Shown piece after piece: positions 11,266 to 23,300 of a stretch of 64,000 bases of DNA; position 1 is the first letter of the stretch, and every line of letters begins with the position of its first letter. The notes under the pieces were generated by a model. That model saw only the letters and a program-made list of their open reading frames with translations, did no database searches and was not told the origin of the DNA. The DNA is from Portulaca oleracea (lineage: Eukaryota > Streptophyta > Magnoliopsida > Caryophyllales > Portulacaceae). The translations under genes and the position numbers were made by a program. The stretch is taken from contig CM055877.1 of the NCBI GenBank assembly GCA_029582165.1, positions 29,409,241-29,473,240 on the forward strand, written 5' to 3'.

Positions 11266-11820
11266 GTATTTTTGCATTTTGGACCATGCCATTTAGGGGC
11301 ATTTATATTCTGAACCATTGGTTTTCAACTTTAATTTTTTGGACCCTAAAGTTTCTAGAATGAAAAAAAAGGACCCTAAAATTTGTGATGTTGAAAAAAA
11401 AAAACCGTTTTCCGTTTTTCTTTTTCTTTCCATATTTAAATTTCTCTCCCGATTAGCGTCAAACTTCAAAGTTAAGGTTAAAACTGATATTAAAGTTATA
11501 ATGAACCTCTCTTATTCATGTTGGAGTTACTTAAATCATGTACTCAGGGGTCTAAGTAGCCCTGACATGAATAAGAGAGGTGTATTATAGCTTCAATATC
11601 AGTTTTAACCATAATCATGAAGTTTGATGTCAAACGGGAGACAAATTCAAACATGGGAGAAAAACAAAGAATGAGACAAGGACTTTTTTCTAAACTCACA
11701 AACTTTAGGGTTCTTTTTTCTTCATTCGACAAACTTTAGGGTCCAAACAATTAAAGTTGAAAACCAAGGGTTCAGAATATAAATACCCCTAAAGTTCGGG
11801 GTCCAAAATGCAAAAAACTC
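11266..11820. mobile_element. Fold-back (Mutator-type) MITE, family F1, copy 1
   Basis: Almost the whole 555 bp is one imperfect inverted repeat (arms about 11266-11530 and 11560-11820) with a short spacer. It is flanked by a perfect direct repeat ATATTTTATT at 11256-11265 and 11821-11830. A 9-10 bp duplication with long arms fits a Mutator-like non-autonomous element. A second, damaged copy lies at 20750-22345. No coding capacity. Confidence 0.85.
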
Positions 11821-11830
11821 ATATTTTATT

Positions 11831-12820
11831 AAAGTTAATACATAGGTAACCTAGTAGATGGAAATTATATATTTATAACTTTGACGGCAGAGCGATTGGT
11901 TTTTGAGATAATTTCTTCTATTGTTTGTTGATTTTGGGATTTAAAATGAAGATTAGAAGATATAAAATTGCCTATGTTCTCCTATGTCAGTATTAAAATT
12001 TAAACGTAATGTTTCATAGGGATACATGAAAATATACTGTGAATATTAAAATAATTATAAATGAGGTAGAAGATGAAACTAAAATTGAGTGCAAAATAGA
12101 GGCGAGTGTTTTGGGATTTTGGTAACTAATGCATTAACTTACATAAAACAAAAAATTATTCATGAAATTTGTATGAATTTTTGAACGTTGGAGTTATTTA
12201 TTTTATTATTAATTATTTTTTATTTATTATTTGTTATGATAATAAAAAGTATCCTTGACGTTTGAGTTTGAGTTTTGAGTTTTGACTGTTGTTTTCTCTT
12301 GTTATTTGCAGCCAGTGGGTAGTGGCAGTCCATAGGCCACCAGCTGCTATGATTTTAATGTAAGTTTGGACTGTTGCTGATATTAGTATTTTATGAAACA
12401 TTTATGAGATTTAATACCCTAGGGTTCTGTTACAACTTATTGAACAATAATGATGTATAATAATTGAATATGTAATAAAATTTTGCTTTTTCATACGCGT
12501 GACAGGTGGCGACATCTTGTTTATTTTTTTTGTTTTAATATATTTAATAGATTAAAGTAAACAATCCAAGTTTTTTTTATTCTATTTAAAAGTTGATTTG
12601 CATATAAAAGTAGTTGCGGACATAATCAATTAATACTTTCTAGTCTAATTGCATTTCACAACTCTCTACCATATATATCATATGTGATTACTTATAAAGA
12701 TACAAATTAATCTAGGTTTTGATATAATTATAAAATGGTTTGATTCGGGATTAACATGAGTTTTAAAAAAAAAAGACTTATAGAATTACAAATCTAGTTC
12801 ATCAGTGCCTAAAAGTATTA
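11831..12820. other. Intergenic sequence with one isolated exon-like island
   Basis: AT-rich sequence without a coding frame of note. The only structured item is the exon-like block at 12312-12359, listed separately. Confidence 0.5.
12312..12359 (+). other. Orphan exon-like island
   Basis: A 48-bp block is preceded by a pyrimidine-rich tract ending TTATTTGCAG and followed by GTAAGT, near-perfect plant acceptor and donor sites. One frame reads QWVVAVHRPPAAMIL, protein-like and GC-richer than its surroundings. I do not recognise the parent gene. It could be a captured or relict exon, or chance. Confidence 0.35.
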
Positions 12821-13124
12821 CTCCCTCCGTTCCATATTAATTGACATATTTGAAAATTTTTCACATACCAATGTTAAACTAAAAAAACTAACCATATGAT
12901 TAAATAACACTATTTTCCAAGGTGTTTTTTCGGATATCAAGGTGTAAGTAGTGAGAGAATGTGAGTAATAATTGCTTTTATTAATTGAAAAAGTAAAAAG
13001 TTAAGTAGTTAACATAGTTATTAAAGTTAAAATAATCAAATTAAGTATTGGGAAATGGAAAGTGACAATTATTTTGGAACAAAAAAAATTAGTTTAAGTG
13101 TCAATTAATATGGAACGGAGGGAG
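12821..13124. mobile_element. Stowaway-like MITE (Tc1/mariner), copy 1
   Basis: Ends CTCCCTCCGTTCC and GGAACGGAGGGAG are perfect inverted repeats. They continue imperfectly inward (ATATTAATTGACA / TGTCAATTAATAT), are flanked by TA on both sides (12819-12820, 13125-13126) and bound 304 bp. This is the classic plant Stowaway signature. Confidence 0.95.
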
Positions 13125-13126
13125 TA

Positions 13127-14991
13127 CTTAATTACTAGATATGTGATTGCTATTTGCTAATATAATTAAATATTTTCTAGTAAAATGACTAAAAATATAA
13201 TGCCATGCCGGAACCAAAAATAATAGTTTGTATTTATTTTGAATAATATTATATAAGTGACAAAACAATAATAATCAATAATAATGTATCATGACAATCT
13301 CTTATATGATATAAAAAACATTGACTTGCACCATGTAACTTGAATATTTTAGAAACTTTTAACCCTTTTTTTTAATTTGAAAAACATTTATATCATATAT
13401 GACAACTATGGTTTTAAAACACAATATTATAAATCTTCATCAATTGTAAACTTAGTTTTCACAATAACAAAATTTTGGAACTTTACAAATTATATTAAAA
13501 TTTGTTATATCAATCATTATTTATTGTGATATTATTTTCCACTCATAAATTACATTAAAAATTATAAAAAAGATTAATTCAAATATACAATCACCATTAT
13601 TTATTTCATTTGGATTAATATCATTATAAATTATGCAATCCTATGTAGCTATTCTTTTTTACCTGGTATGAAGCGTGTCATTCATGAGTTGAGTTTACTC
13701 GACTTTTAATATATTAATTAGATATGATTTATGTCTAAATATTTGATGGGTTAAAATAAAATTTATTTTTCTACACTATGTTAGTACACCCAAACTAAAA
13801 ATATTAAAATAGTTGTCTCCGTGACTCATTAGTTGTTTATAGATCCCAAAAAAAGAAAAAAAGAAAATTATGTAAGACATCAAAGTTATGGGACAGCTAG
13901 CTAGCTAGGGCTGATGCTGAGCTTGAAGGGTGTTATGCAAACAACAATTTGTAAACCCATAGCATGACCCATGTTGGGAAATGCATGATTGCACATGAAA
14001 AATGCATTACAGTACAAATCTAGCCGTCGTGCATGTCCTTGTAATTCCACCAAAACAAAAAGCTTTATTGAGTTACATTACAAATATCCCCCACTGCACT
14101 CATGCAGTGCCACTTTATTAATTTGGCTTCCTAATAATTCAAGATGAACACCTTCTTTATCTGACGGCTACTATGCTGCCACGCACCCATCGTTGTCCCC
14201 TTATTATTGCGCAAATCAGAACAAAAATAAGAACTTATAATATTGCCAATACTTCCATTCATAACTTTCATGGATGCATGTGTAAGAACTGGCTAACCAT
14301 CTATAACATTGGGTCTGCATAACGTAGGCGGAAAAACAATGGGCGGGTTGACTTATTTTTCCTATATTTGGATGACGGTTAACTTTGGGAAAGTTTTCAT
14401 GACGGACCTACCATTTTCTTCATTTTCCTAGTGTAAATTTCTCTAGGGGGCTACGGAAATTTTTCTTAGGGAAATCTTTTCCATGGAAAACTTTCCATGA
14501 GAAATTTTTTCCGTAAAAAATTTCCCTAGGGTTCCTACCAAACACTCCCTAAGCAAGATGTTTGTAATTTTGTTATCTTTGCTGATCTCTTGTGATTAGT
14601 TTTGAAATTGTTGATTATTTTTCTTTGTTATGGTTTGGTGATGATCACCTAAATCAATAAGTACTGAATTTTAGATTATAATTGTTGGGCGTTGTAGTTT
14701 GTGATCTGCACTGCAGAAAAGACGTCCAGAACAGTTTTCACGAGGAAGCCCATCATTGAGAAGTGCAAGCATGAAGCATCAAGGGGCAAGTAAAGAACTC
14801 CAGCCACTTAATGATAAAAATCTACTGCGTTTGGATTAGGTTTTACTTTTTAAAATTCTTGTTAATGTCCCAGCTAAAAATTCTTGACTATTCTCAATTT
14901 GAGAAGTTTTTTTTTTTTTTTAACAAAACCACTCTAAAAACACCCTCAAGAATAGTGTGCTCGAAACATATTCTACAGTGGATGTTATGTA
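13127..14991. other. Intergenic sequence; one small dispersed element
   Basis: No gene recognised. About 14370-14558 is homologous, in reverse orientation, to 55041-55209 (TTTTCC/GGAAA-rich, internally palindromic), indicating a dispersed short element. A T-run occurs at 14909-14922. Confidence 0.5.
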
Positions 14992-15530
14992 CGTGGTAGT
15001 TACGTTGGTTTCAAAAGAAAAGTGATATGATTTTATATAACAGATGATTTTATTGGATCAGTCCTCCTTTTCGAAAATCAGTATTTTCTATTTCATCAAA
15101 TCTAGTTGTTATTGTGTTGGATAAATAAAAGATTTGGCTAGCTTAACCTTGGAGTTTTGATAATTAGTTGTTCATTAACAAAAAAATGTTAACATCCGAG
15201 TGAAATTATGAGTGCAAAAGTTAAATTAGCACTCAAAACAGGGTCTATTCAAGTGGAATATGAGAGAGAGAATATAGATTTTTATTCGAGTAAAATGAGT
15301 AAATGACATACCCCTCTAAAAGTTCCTAAATGTTTGACACATTCACTTGGATAAATGTTTCCTAATGAAAGCTATCACACTCAAAACTTTTCCGAATGGA
15401 CATGTGTGGTCCATGTGGACACTCGAAAATGTCTCTCAATGGTATCCCACAAGGAAATATTTTGATTTGTGAGAGCCAGTCCAATTGAAAATATTTTCGA
15501 GCAGGATTATCCCTCCATTCGTAAGTAATT
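14992..15530 (-). repeat. Dispersed repeat, copy 2 (uninterrupted)
   Basis: Reverse-complement homologue of 1146-2210 without the hAT insert. The single target reads GGATACC-like sequence (reverse strand) where copy 1 holds the 522-bp element. The two copies form an inverted pair about 13 kb apart. Confidence 0.8.
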
Positions 15531-17147
15531 GTTTTCCTTTTTTCCCTTTTCCTTTTTGTATAGTGATTGTCTTTCTTATTTTCTTATTGATAATTTATAG
15601 TAAATAATAAAAATTATTTTCAAAAATAATGTAAATGAAGAAGTGATTAATTGTAGAATGGGCTCACATATGCATATTCATATTTTCCAATTGGAAGAGT
15701 CGTTTGTGTTAATATGAGTGTAGAGGATAATTGAAGGGGATGTTGGTGTGTCCTGATGTCACACTTCAGGTAACATGTGTTTGTCCTGATACTTTTTCGG
15801 TCATAACATATAGTTCTTGCAAATACAAAAAAAGATAAGTTACAAATTGGGCATTTAAAAGTGGTGATCAAAAGCATCAGTTTCCAATCTCAACAACCAA
15901 CTTTTAGAATAAATGAAAAGGGCTACTCGGGTGCCCATCAATTGTTATTAAAAAGTAACTGGACATGGTAGGTAGCTAGGGTTACGTTTGTGAATATATC
16001 GGAATGTTGTTTCCACTTCAATTAAAATTTACTACATATTACTTTCACTCAAACTGTCTCTCCTACCCCTGCCCCCTTTTCTGATGAATCTCCTCCACTG
16101 TTTTCCTTGATCTTTTCCCCTGTTTACATCTTCCCACAAAATTGCCATAAAAATTCATTCTACCAATTACTGACCGGCGACTTTTTAATTATATGTAGAT
16201 GAAAAAGTTGACTTCTATATCGATTCCTTGACATTATGCTTCATGAGTATCGATAGAGAAACATTACATTTAATTTTCATTTAATTTTGAAGCCAAAGAG
16301 AAAAAGAGGGATGGGTAATATGTATGTACTTACTACGTATGTGGTTCCATAAGTGCTTTTAGAATGAGGGGAAAAATGAGTATATGTTTGTTTGACTTCG
16401 TCCGGGTGTTGGGAGTTGACCACTCTCTCTATTGCTCTCTTATCTCAATAACACAACTTCAGTCTAGCAACGGGAGTATGGAACTACTAAAGAGGGTACT
16501 TTAATTAGCCCCTCATATATAATCATAAACCCTCTGATTCACGTTGGCTAGGTATGAAATGATTCAACTTTATGCAAGAAAATAAGCCTAGTGATCAATT
16601 TTTGCACTAATAACAACAAGCCCAAAGAGATCAATTACAACGCACCTAACTATTGTCCCCAAAATAGAGCATTGTATGAAAATTATCAAAAACTTCACCA
16701 AAACAAGAATAAAACAAAAGAAGGTATGAACATTTGTAAAGAATACTCATCTAAGTACACTAAAAGGATCAAGGAATGCATATATAAAGGAATCACCCAC
16801 CGATACAACTCAACCATTCCAAGCTTCTCACCCAAACCACTCTAAATAAACACCAAGGAGTTTGTAAAGGGAAGGATTTCAACCAAATAGGATAAAATGT
16901 GAGAGAAAGGAATTCTAAGATTAGGTCTAAAAATACCCTATTTTCATTGGTCATCATAAGCTGGTTGTTTCTCTCTTCAAAAGTCTTGGTATATGTGGCG
17001 ATTGTTAGGGAAGGTCTCAAGGAAAAACACCAAAATCAAGGGTCATTACAAACTCAAATATAATACAAAGTTTGAGATTAACTCTAACTATTACATCTGA
17101 TTGGGAGTGAGGGGTATTAGGGTAAAAGTACATGAGAAAGGGAAACT
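15531..17147. other. Intergenic sequence, nothing recognised
   Basis: Only short chance frames. The last 600 bp may belong to the diverged or replaced part of the left LTR of Family-A, but it does not align with the right LTR. Confidence 0.4.
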
Positions 17148-17270
17148 CCAAAATAAAAACGGACTCCACACCCGACCTTGAAGTGGATTCGGTCGTGTTT
17201 CTCAAAGGGGTTGCGAGAAGGATTAGTGACCATAGATTTTGAGGCTCGGACCCTGGCCCAATACACTCCA
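17148..17270 (-). repeat. Truncated 3' LTR of Family-A
   Basis: Aligns with 20632-20749 (CGACCTTGAAGTGGATTCG and ATAGATTTTGAGGCTCGGACC) and ends GATACACTCCA-like. Sequence further left no longer matches the other LTR. Confidence 0.75.
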
Positions 17271-17283
17271 TACTCCCCTTCTT
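17271..17283 (-). other. Polypurine tract, Family-A
   Basis: The minus strand reads AAGAAGGGGAGTA immediately before the TGGAGTG start of the 3' LTR. The same arrangement is found at the Family-B 3' LTR. Confidence 0.75.
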
Positions 17284-17596
17284 AAAAAAGAGTTGCCCTC
17301 AACTCTTGGGAAAGAAAATCGAGGCGCCCTCCATAAATTGGCACCATAGAGCCCTGAAGATCTCGATCACCATGAGTAATCACATGAGACAACCAACAAG
17401 CATCGAACCCCACGATGTATCCATCATCCAAATAATAGAAGGTGGTTGGAGGCTTGTTGTGTGGAGGTAGAGGATTAAAGGAAGGAAGGGGAATTTTTTG
17501 TGGAGTTTGGGAACGGTCACTCTCACTTGGCTTGCTACAAGGTAAAGACAAGGGTAAGCATCACACGTCCACACCAAGAGCACACTAATCCCGTGT

Positions 17597-19157
17597 TTAG
17601 CTCAATCGGAGGTTCCTCAACTCACTTCCCACCCAGGTTTTGTGTTCGTGATTTAATGGTGGTTTCGAAGGCATAGGGAGGACATTGTGTAGGAAACACC
17701 ACATAAGGGGTATAAGGACATCAATGTAGCTCCGGGGTAGTGAAAGTAGAGAGGGTTTGATGCACAATGACCCAATCAACATACGAATAGAATCCTCGAA
17801 CAACCAATGACGACCAAACAACGTGTATGACCCATTCAAATAGTCCACATCACACCAACCAACATTCAAACAATACCCATTGGGTGACAATTCAAATAAT
17901 GAACTCAAAGTTATTGGGTGAACTAGAATCAAGGTATCACGAAGCTCATATTTCCCATTAGACGGCAAACAATCACCCAGATCCTTAGCATCCCACTCCA
18001 AGCATAGAGAATCCAAAGACTTCTTGGAAATATAGTAATCATTCCAACTCAGATAATGCTCGTTGAGTGTCGATAAACATGATGAATATTTTTTGCTAAA
18101 TAGAATCATGGCATCATAAAACTCATACTTCTCTCCAAGAACCAAGAAAACGCCAAGATTCCTAACATGCCACTCAAAATATAGAGAATTCTCAATCATG
18201 TACATCACATGCTCATCATACAACCTATCATGCCAACAAACAACATCAAACAACCAATATCTCCCAAAGATCATGCATGACTCACCGAAAGACTCCAAAC
18301 CACAATGCCCATCTTTCAAGCATGATTCAATAAATTTCATAGGAGAGTCTTCGGTTAACTTGTTCTTCCCATGGAGAAGAATTTGAGTGCCCATGAGTGG
18401 AAGGGAATGGGAGTAATCTCCATTGATGTTTAATTCCTCAATTGGTGGCAATGATAAACCAAATGAGCTTCTTCTTGGGCCTCTTCAACAATGATGACAG
18501 GAAGGGCAAGGTCGATGTTCTCATCCTCCTCTTGGCATGGAGCTTTATCAAGCTCACCATGTACACCAAAAATCTCAAGTGTCTCTCCTTCATCGATCAC
18601 AAGGACATTAACCCCGTCCATTGAAGTTTCCTCTTTCTCAACCTTCTCGAATGTTCCAAGTGTAGAAGCGAGGTTTTGCTCATCAACTTCTTCTACCATG
18701 TCACTTATATGTTCTTCCACACCAAAAGATTCCTCAATCCAAGCTCTAACCATAACCATTTTTGGAATTGCAAAGAATCGTGTCCCACACACCTAAAGTT
18801 GATACACTTTTGGGACGTAAAGGCCATTAGCTGAGAATAGTGGAATGGCTTCTTTTGGGAGGAATCATCTCTTCTTCCTCGCCTCTCAACCATTCCCAGC
18901 GTCGACGTCGTCGAATGGAGTCTCTATTGTCGTCACTCGACTCAAAGGCAGGACGAGGATGGATATGACTTGGATTGGGTCTCCAACGCTCGTCATGGGG
19001 AAGACCTTGGCGCTCTTGGGCGAGGTAAATAGTTCATTTGAGCCACAAGAGTCTCAAGGGTGCACTCAATGGTGGAGAGTCGAGTTTCCATAGCTCTAGC
19101 GCGAGGACTCCCTCGATGGCTTGATTCATCTCGATTGGAACTAACTTTGTCGTCCAT
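17597..19157 (-). pseudogene. Family-A gag-like protein with unrecognised C-terminal region, broken
   Basis: Translation would start at the ATG at 19157 (MDDKVSSNRDESSHRGS...), homologous to the Family-B protein start. A stop follows within about 60 codons. The zinc-knuckle segment near 18790 has lost cysteines and lies in a shifted frame. The next part, 18792-18430, reads VRAWIEESFGVEE followed by acidic sequence. After a frameshift near 18445 a 284-codon open frame runs to 17597. It holds repeated FGRxWLF motifs (FGRYWLFDVVCWHD, FGRHWLFEDSIRML) and many aromatic residues. I do not recognise this last region. By position and the finger it belongs to a capsid-like protein, but that is inference. 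Confidence 0.65.
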
Positions 19158-19544
19158 ATCGAAGGAAGGGTGAAGAACAGATTGTGTTTGGGTAATTTTT
19201 GTGGAGTTTGGGGGTTTTCTTGTAGTTGGCTAGTGTTTGGCTTGAGGTTCTTTGTGGCTAATTCTAAATGACATTTAATCGAACACCTTCCGTGCACTAT
19301 TTTCCAACTTCACCTTAAAGCTCCAATATGCATCAAAATCAACAAACACAACACAATACAAGATTCTTCAACACACTTGGAGGCACAAGGAATGGGGAAC
19401 ACCAATATTTGCAGACAACACACCAAAATCCAACAACAGAAAACTCTACTAGCAAATGAGCAAATGAACAAATGAGGAATGAAATCAAAACTCAAGCTAG
19501 TCCAAACCTTGGCTCTTATACTAGATGGAGCGAAATGCGGGAAA

Positions 19545-19557
19545 GCTCTGATACCCA
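19545..19557 (-). other. Primer binding site, Family-A (tRNA-iMet, one extra G)
   Basis: The minus strand reads TGGGTATCAGAGC one base from the 5' LTR end. The usual site is TGGTATCAGAGC, so one G is inserted. Confidence 0.8.
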
Positions 19558-19558
19558 A

Positions 19559-20749
19559 TGGAGCGTTTCTGGCGTGGTGGAGTATTGATAGCTTGAGTTA
19601 TTGAGGATTAGATTGATGAGAAGAGGGAAGTCCTTTGAACACCCATGACCATAAAGTTGAAGATGGTGCAAAATTCAATCATCCATGCTTGAATATCAAA
19701 AGGATAGTCATGAACTTGAATAATTACAATGAAAAGGAACCAAAATGATCCACTCACACAAACTTAGCTTGAACACCAAAAGGATTGGATATGACCCTTG
19801 GATAAAGGAAGAAATCCACCACCAATGGCCCAACATTCTACCATGATTATCTAAAGGTAATCCACCAAATAATCACTAAAGAAATGACTTGCAACACCAC
19901 CAAAGAATTAGATAAAGTAAACAAGATTTGGGGAGAAAATTAGGGAAACCCTAGCTTTTCATTAGCATAATCATATTCAACAAAGTTTACCTTGAAAACA
20001 GTGTAAATAGAGTATTTATACAACGGGTATTAAGCAACAAAACACAATCGTTTTAAATGTCGTAAAACACGCGTTGACAGGTCCGTCGCGGGCGCGACGG
20101 AGCGAAGTTGACAGGGCAATTCCGGAGGTGCGCGGCGTTGCGGGTGCGACCTGGGACGTCGCGGGCGCGACGTTTCTGGGCACCAAGCGTCGCGGGTGCA
20201 ACACTAATCGTCACGGGCGCAACAACGTTCTGGCCAAGTCTTCGCGGGTGCTACAAAACCGTCACGGGCGCGCCCTTATGGGCAGTTTTTCTGCCAAATT
20301 TAAACCCGCATAACTTCTTCATACAAACTCTGTTTTAAGCCCATTTGGTATCGATGGAAAGCTCACGGTGGGTACTATAAGCTCCAAATATTTGAAGTCC
20401 ATCAAAGTTGTATTGAAAGAGTTATGGTTGAATGAGTGAAGGCACGTCCATTTCAACATCCCACGTTAACCCATTTTCGCTTATTCTTGCCGAAAGACAC
20501 CGAGCCCTTTCAAAGGCCCAAAGTAGGTCCTGATAAGGACTCATTGCTCCACTCCCAGGTCTTGGATCCCACTTGAAGTTGATACCACACCCAACGATAA
20601 CCCGAATATGCATCCAAGGTCACGGGTCCACCTTAAAATGGACTCCACAACCGACCTTGAAGTGGATTCGCTCGTGTTTCTCAAAGGGTGTGCGAGAGGG
20701 ACTGGTGACCATAGATTTTGAGGCTCGGACCCTGGCTCGATACGCTCCA
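19559..20749 (-). repeat. 5' LTR of Family-A with a GC-rich palindromic array
   Basis: 1191 bp, TGGAGCG...GATACGCTCCA. About 20075-20280 is a CpG-rich array of imperfect repeats of GTCGCGGGCGCGAC. It abuts a module (20281-20447) that is also found in the unrelated Family-C LTRs. The rest is AT-rich. Confidence 0.85.
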
Positions 20750-22345
20750 ATTTTGAACCTCGAAGTATAGGGTATTTATTTTCTGGGCCCTTGGTTTTCA
20801 TTGTTTACTTTTGGGACCCTAAAGTTTATGGGTTGAATAAAAAGGACCGTAAAGTTTGTAGGTTGAAAAAAAAGGCTCGTATACTGTTTTTCATTTTCTT
20901 CCTATAAATTGCTGGTGGGTGTCACACATCTTTTTTAACTGACTCGTGGGTCACAACTTTTTTTTAATGCATTCCTGGGGGACATTAAACTTACTTAAGT
21001 GGCTGGGGGGTGACAATCCGACATGTTTTGGCCGGAAAAAAGCAAAAGTCTAATTTGCCTTTGAAAACTAAGTGAAATGTCGTTTTTACCCCTAGTTTGC
21101 CCGCTCAAAAACACTGCTTCCATCAATGTCTACCCGTCTGCTTCGCTCTATATCCATGACAATCACCTCTTTTTCACATCAATGTCTACCCATCAAACCA
21201 GATTTAATGTCTATCAACGTCAACCTAGAATATTATTGGTAAATTCAAATCCTAGAACAAGAAGCAAATATCCAGAAGAATGAAACTCACAAGAGATTCA
21301 ACTGGAATCAACTTCTCATATCCCGAAATTCAAGAACATAAAGTGAAACTAACACAAAAATGGCTCAACACAAAATAAAACAACCTAACACATGAAATCT
21401 AACATCTGAATCAAAAATTAACATTAAAAACACGAAACACTTCTAATTCTAACTATAAAATTGACTATAGACTAAAGAACAAACCCTAAGTGGTGTGCTG
21501 GAACAACTCTGTCACCAACCGTCTCTGCCCCAAATTCGACTTTCCCCTCTTCTTGTATACTCGAATTGCAGCTTTTCCCATTGATCAGGACCGTCAATGA
21601 TGGAGAAGAGTCTCGCAAGGGGTGCTTGGCTGCTTGCATGCACCGATAGTGGAGATAAAAAGGAAGAGAGCGAGTAAGATTGTGAGAGGAAGGGAGCATG
21701 GGGATTGTGTGGTCTCGAGTAGAGAGAGAAGCAAAAAGGAGAGTGAGATGAAAAAGATTTGGGGTGATGAGGTGGGAATTGTGAGAGAAGAGGGGTGTTG
21801 TTCGGAGTTGGGGAAAGAGGGAGGGGGTGGGTTTGATCTTTTACTGAGCAGAGAAGAACAGAGGGACATTGATGGTTTGATGGATATGAGGAGGATGTTG
21901 TGGGGTGTTGATGGGTAGACATTGATGTGAAAAAGAGCTGATTGTCATGGATATAGAGCGAAGCAGACGGGTGTTTTTGAGTAGGCAAATTAAGGGTAAA
22001 AACGACATTCCATTCAATTTTCAAGGGCAAATTAGACTTTTGCTTTTTTCCGGCCAAAACATGTCAGATTGTCACCCCCCAGTCACTTAAGTAAATTTAA
22101 TGTCCCCCGGGAATGCATTAAAAAAAAGTTGTGACCTGCGAGTCAGTTAAAAAAGATGTGTAGCACCTCCCAGCAATTTTTTGGTTTAAATTTATCTCCC
22201 GATTAGCGCCAAACTTCAGGAGCAAGGTTAAAACTAATATTGGAGATTTAAGACACCTCTCTTATTTATGTTGGAACTAATTAGATCCTGAAGTGCCCGA
22301 GGTCTAAGTAGTTTCGACATGAATAAGAGAGGTGTATTACAACTA
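20750..22345. mobile_element. Fold-back family F1, copy 2, split and truncated
   Basis: 20750-20900 and 22187-22345 match the left arm and following centre of the F1 copy at 11266-11820 (for example CTCCCGATTAGCG and GAATAAGAGAGGTGTATTA). The two parts are separated by the Mutator-like element 20911-22174. Family-A removed the first dozen bases, and the right arm is lost after about 22345. Confidence 0.75.
20911..22174. mobile_element. Mutator-like element with about 280-bp inverted ends
   Basis: Inverted arms 20911-21197 and 21911-22174 are highly similar throughout, starting GCTGGTGGGTGTC and GCTGGGAGGTGCT. Long arms are typical of Mutator-like elements. The 0.7 kb centre is not repetitive elsewhere in the window. 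On the minus strand it holds a Ser/Pro/His-rich open stretch (21512-22057) that starts inside the arm, so it might be captured host sequence. No transposase. Target duplication is not clean: CTATAAATT on the left and GTTTAAATT about 12 bp beyond the right end. Confidence 0.7.
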
Positions 22346-22919
22346 TACTGGAAAAAAAACACAATTATAATAACATATAATAAAAAAAAGTTGATATCTA
22401 TATAATAAAAAAAGACAGTTATAATCTATGTAAAAATAAATGTAAACTATACCAAAAAAAAGCTAGGCATAAATAATATCATCATATATGAGTTAACACA
22501 TAAATACACATACAAATTATAAATGAAAAAACATAAATAGTATCATCAAATAAAGGATATCATATAATATATCGTTCAACAAAAATTTCATAGAACTTGA
22601 GTAACTATGTGAACATGGGAGGATTACGATGAATTATGCTTGCACCTCCAAATTAAATTTATCATTTACTCAGTAATATAATTACATGAAACAAAAGTGT
22701 GTGGGCTTTTAGCACTTGACACATCTCCAACTCTTTCTTACTTCAAGCCCCTGATTTGTTGTTCAATTGGTTCCACTTAACTCGTCCATCTTGTTGACTT
22801 TGCTACTTCAACTTAGAAAACTATTGCACCATATCTGTACAATTTGTATATTTTTGGAGTATATTTCAATATATAAGATTCTAGTTCTGACAATCTCTTT
22901 AATTCTTATTTTCACTAAA
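22346..22919. other. AT-rich intergenic sequence, nothing recognised
   Basis: Runs of A and TATAATA-type sequence, no coding signal. Confidence 0.5.
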
Positions 22920-23300
22920 TCTGTCACCAGGAAGCTATGACAGTAGAGTAAATAATGTTCTTGGTTGCTGCTCCACATTTTTTTAGTTTCAACAATCTGC
23001 GCACATCAGCCACTCCATCTCCTTTAATTTGAGTTCCCAACCAGCAGCCAACCATATCCAGGACCTCCATGAAAGTTTTACAATCAACAAATAAATGATC
23101 AATTGGTTCATTCTTATCCTCAAACAATAGGAAAAATACAATATCTTGTTTTATAGAATATATTCAGCCTAGTTCTGACAGGTACCCTATGCAAAATAGT
23201 CATCCAGCAGAATAGCAGATAAATGAATACCTTAAAACAACACACCTTTGACCACACAAATCAAACCCATGGTACAGGTTGTTAGTGTCATACCTACACA
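22920..23300 (-). pseudogene. LINE fragment, zinc-binding region after the reverse transcriptase
   Basis: The minus strand shows HRVPVRTRLNIFYK followed, after a frame change, by EPIDHLFVDCKTFMEVLDMV and a WLG motif. These match the RLPTxxRL...C..C......HLF..C pattern of the zf-RVT domain of plant LINE ORF2. Both ends are missing and the frame is broken, so it is a short relic. Confidence 0.65.

Larger units (their letters stand above)
17148..20749 (-). mobile_element. Family-A LTR retrotransposon, defective and non-autonomous
   Basis: On the minus strand: 5' LTR (19559-20749), tRNA-iMet primer site, gag-like pseudogene, polypurine tract, and a 3' LTR reduced to its last about 123 bp (17148-17270). 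There are no protease, RT or integrase sequences. Interior and LTR ends (TGGAGCG...; GATACGCTCCA) are shared with Family-B at 24910-34798. The element sits at the left edge of a fold-back F1 copy. No target duplication can be shown because the left LTR is incomplete. Confidence 0.8.

Noticed and set aside
16480..17147. Left part of the Family-A 3' LTR starting at TGGAAC near 16480
   Set aside because: A GGGAGTA-TGGA resemblance exists, but the sequence does not align with the right LTR and no duplicated target is present.
21512..22057. 181-codon frame as a gene
   Set aside because: It begins within a Mutator-like arm, is low-complexity (Ser/Pro/His) and has no domain. Kept only as possible captured sequence.
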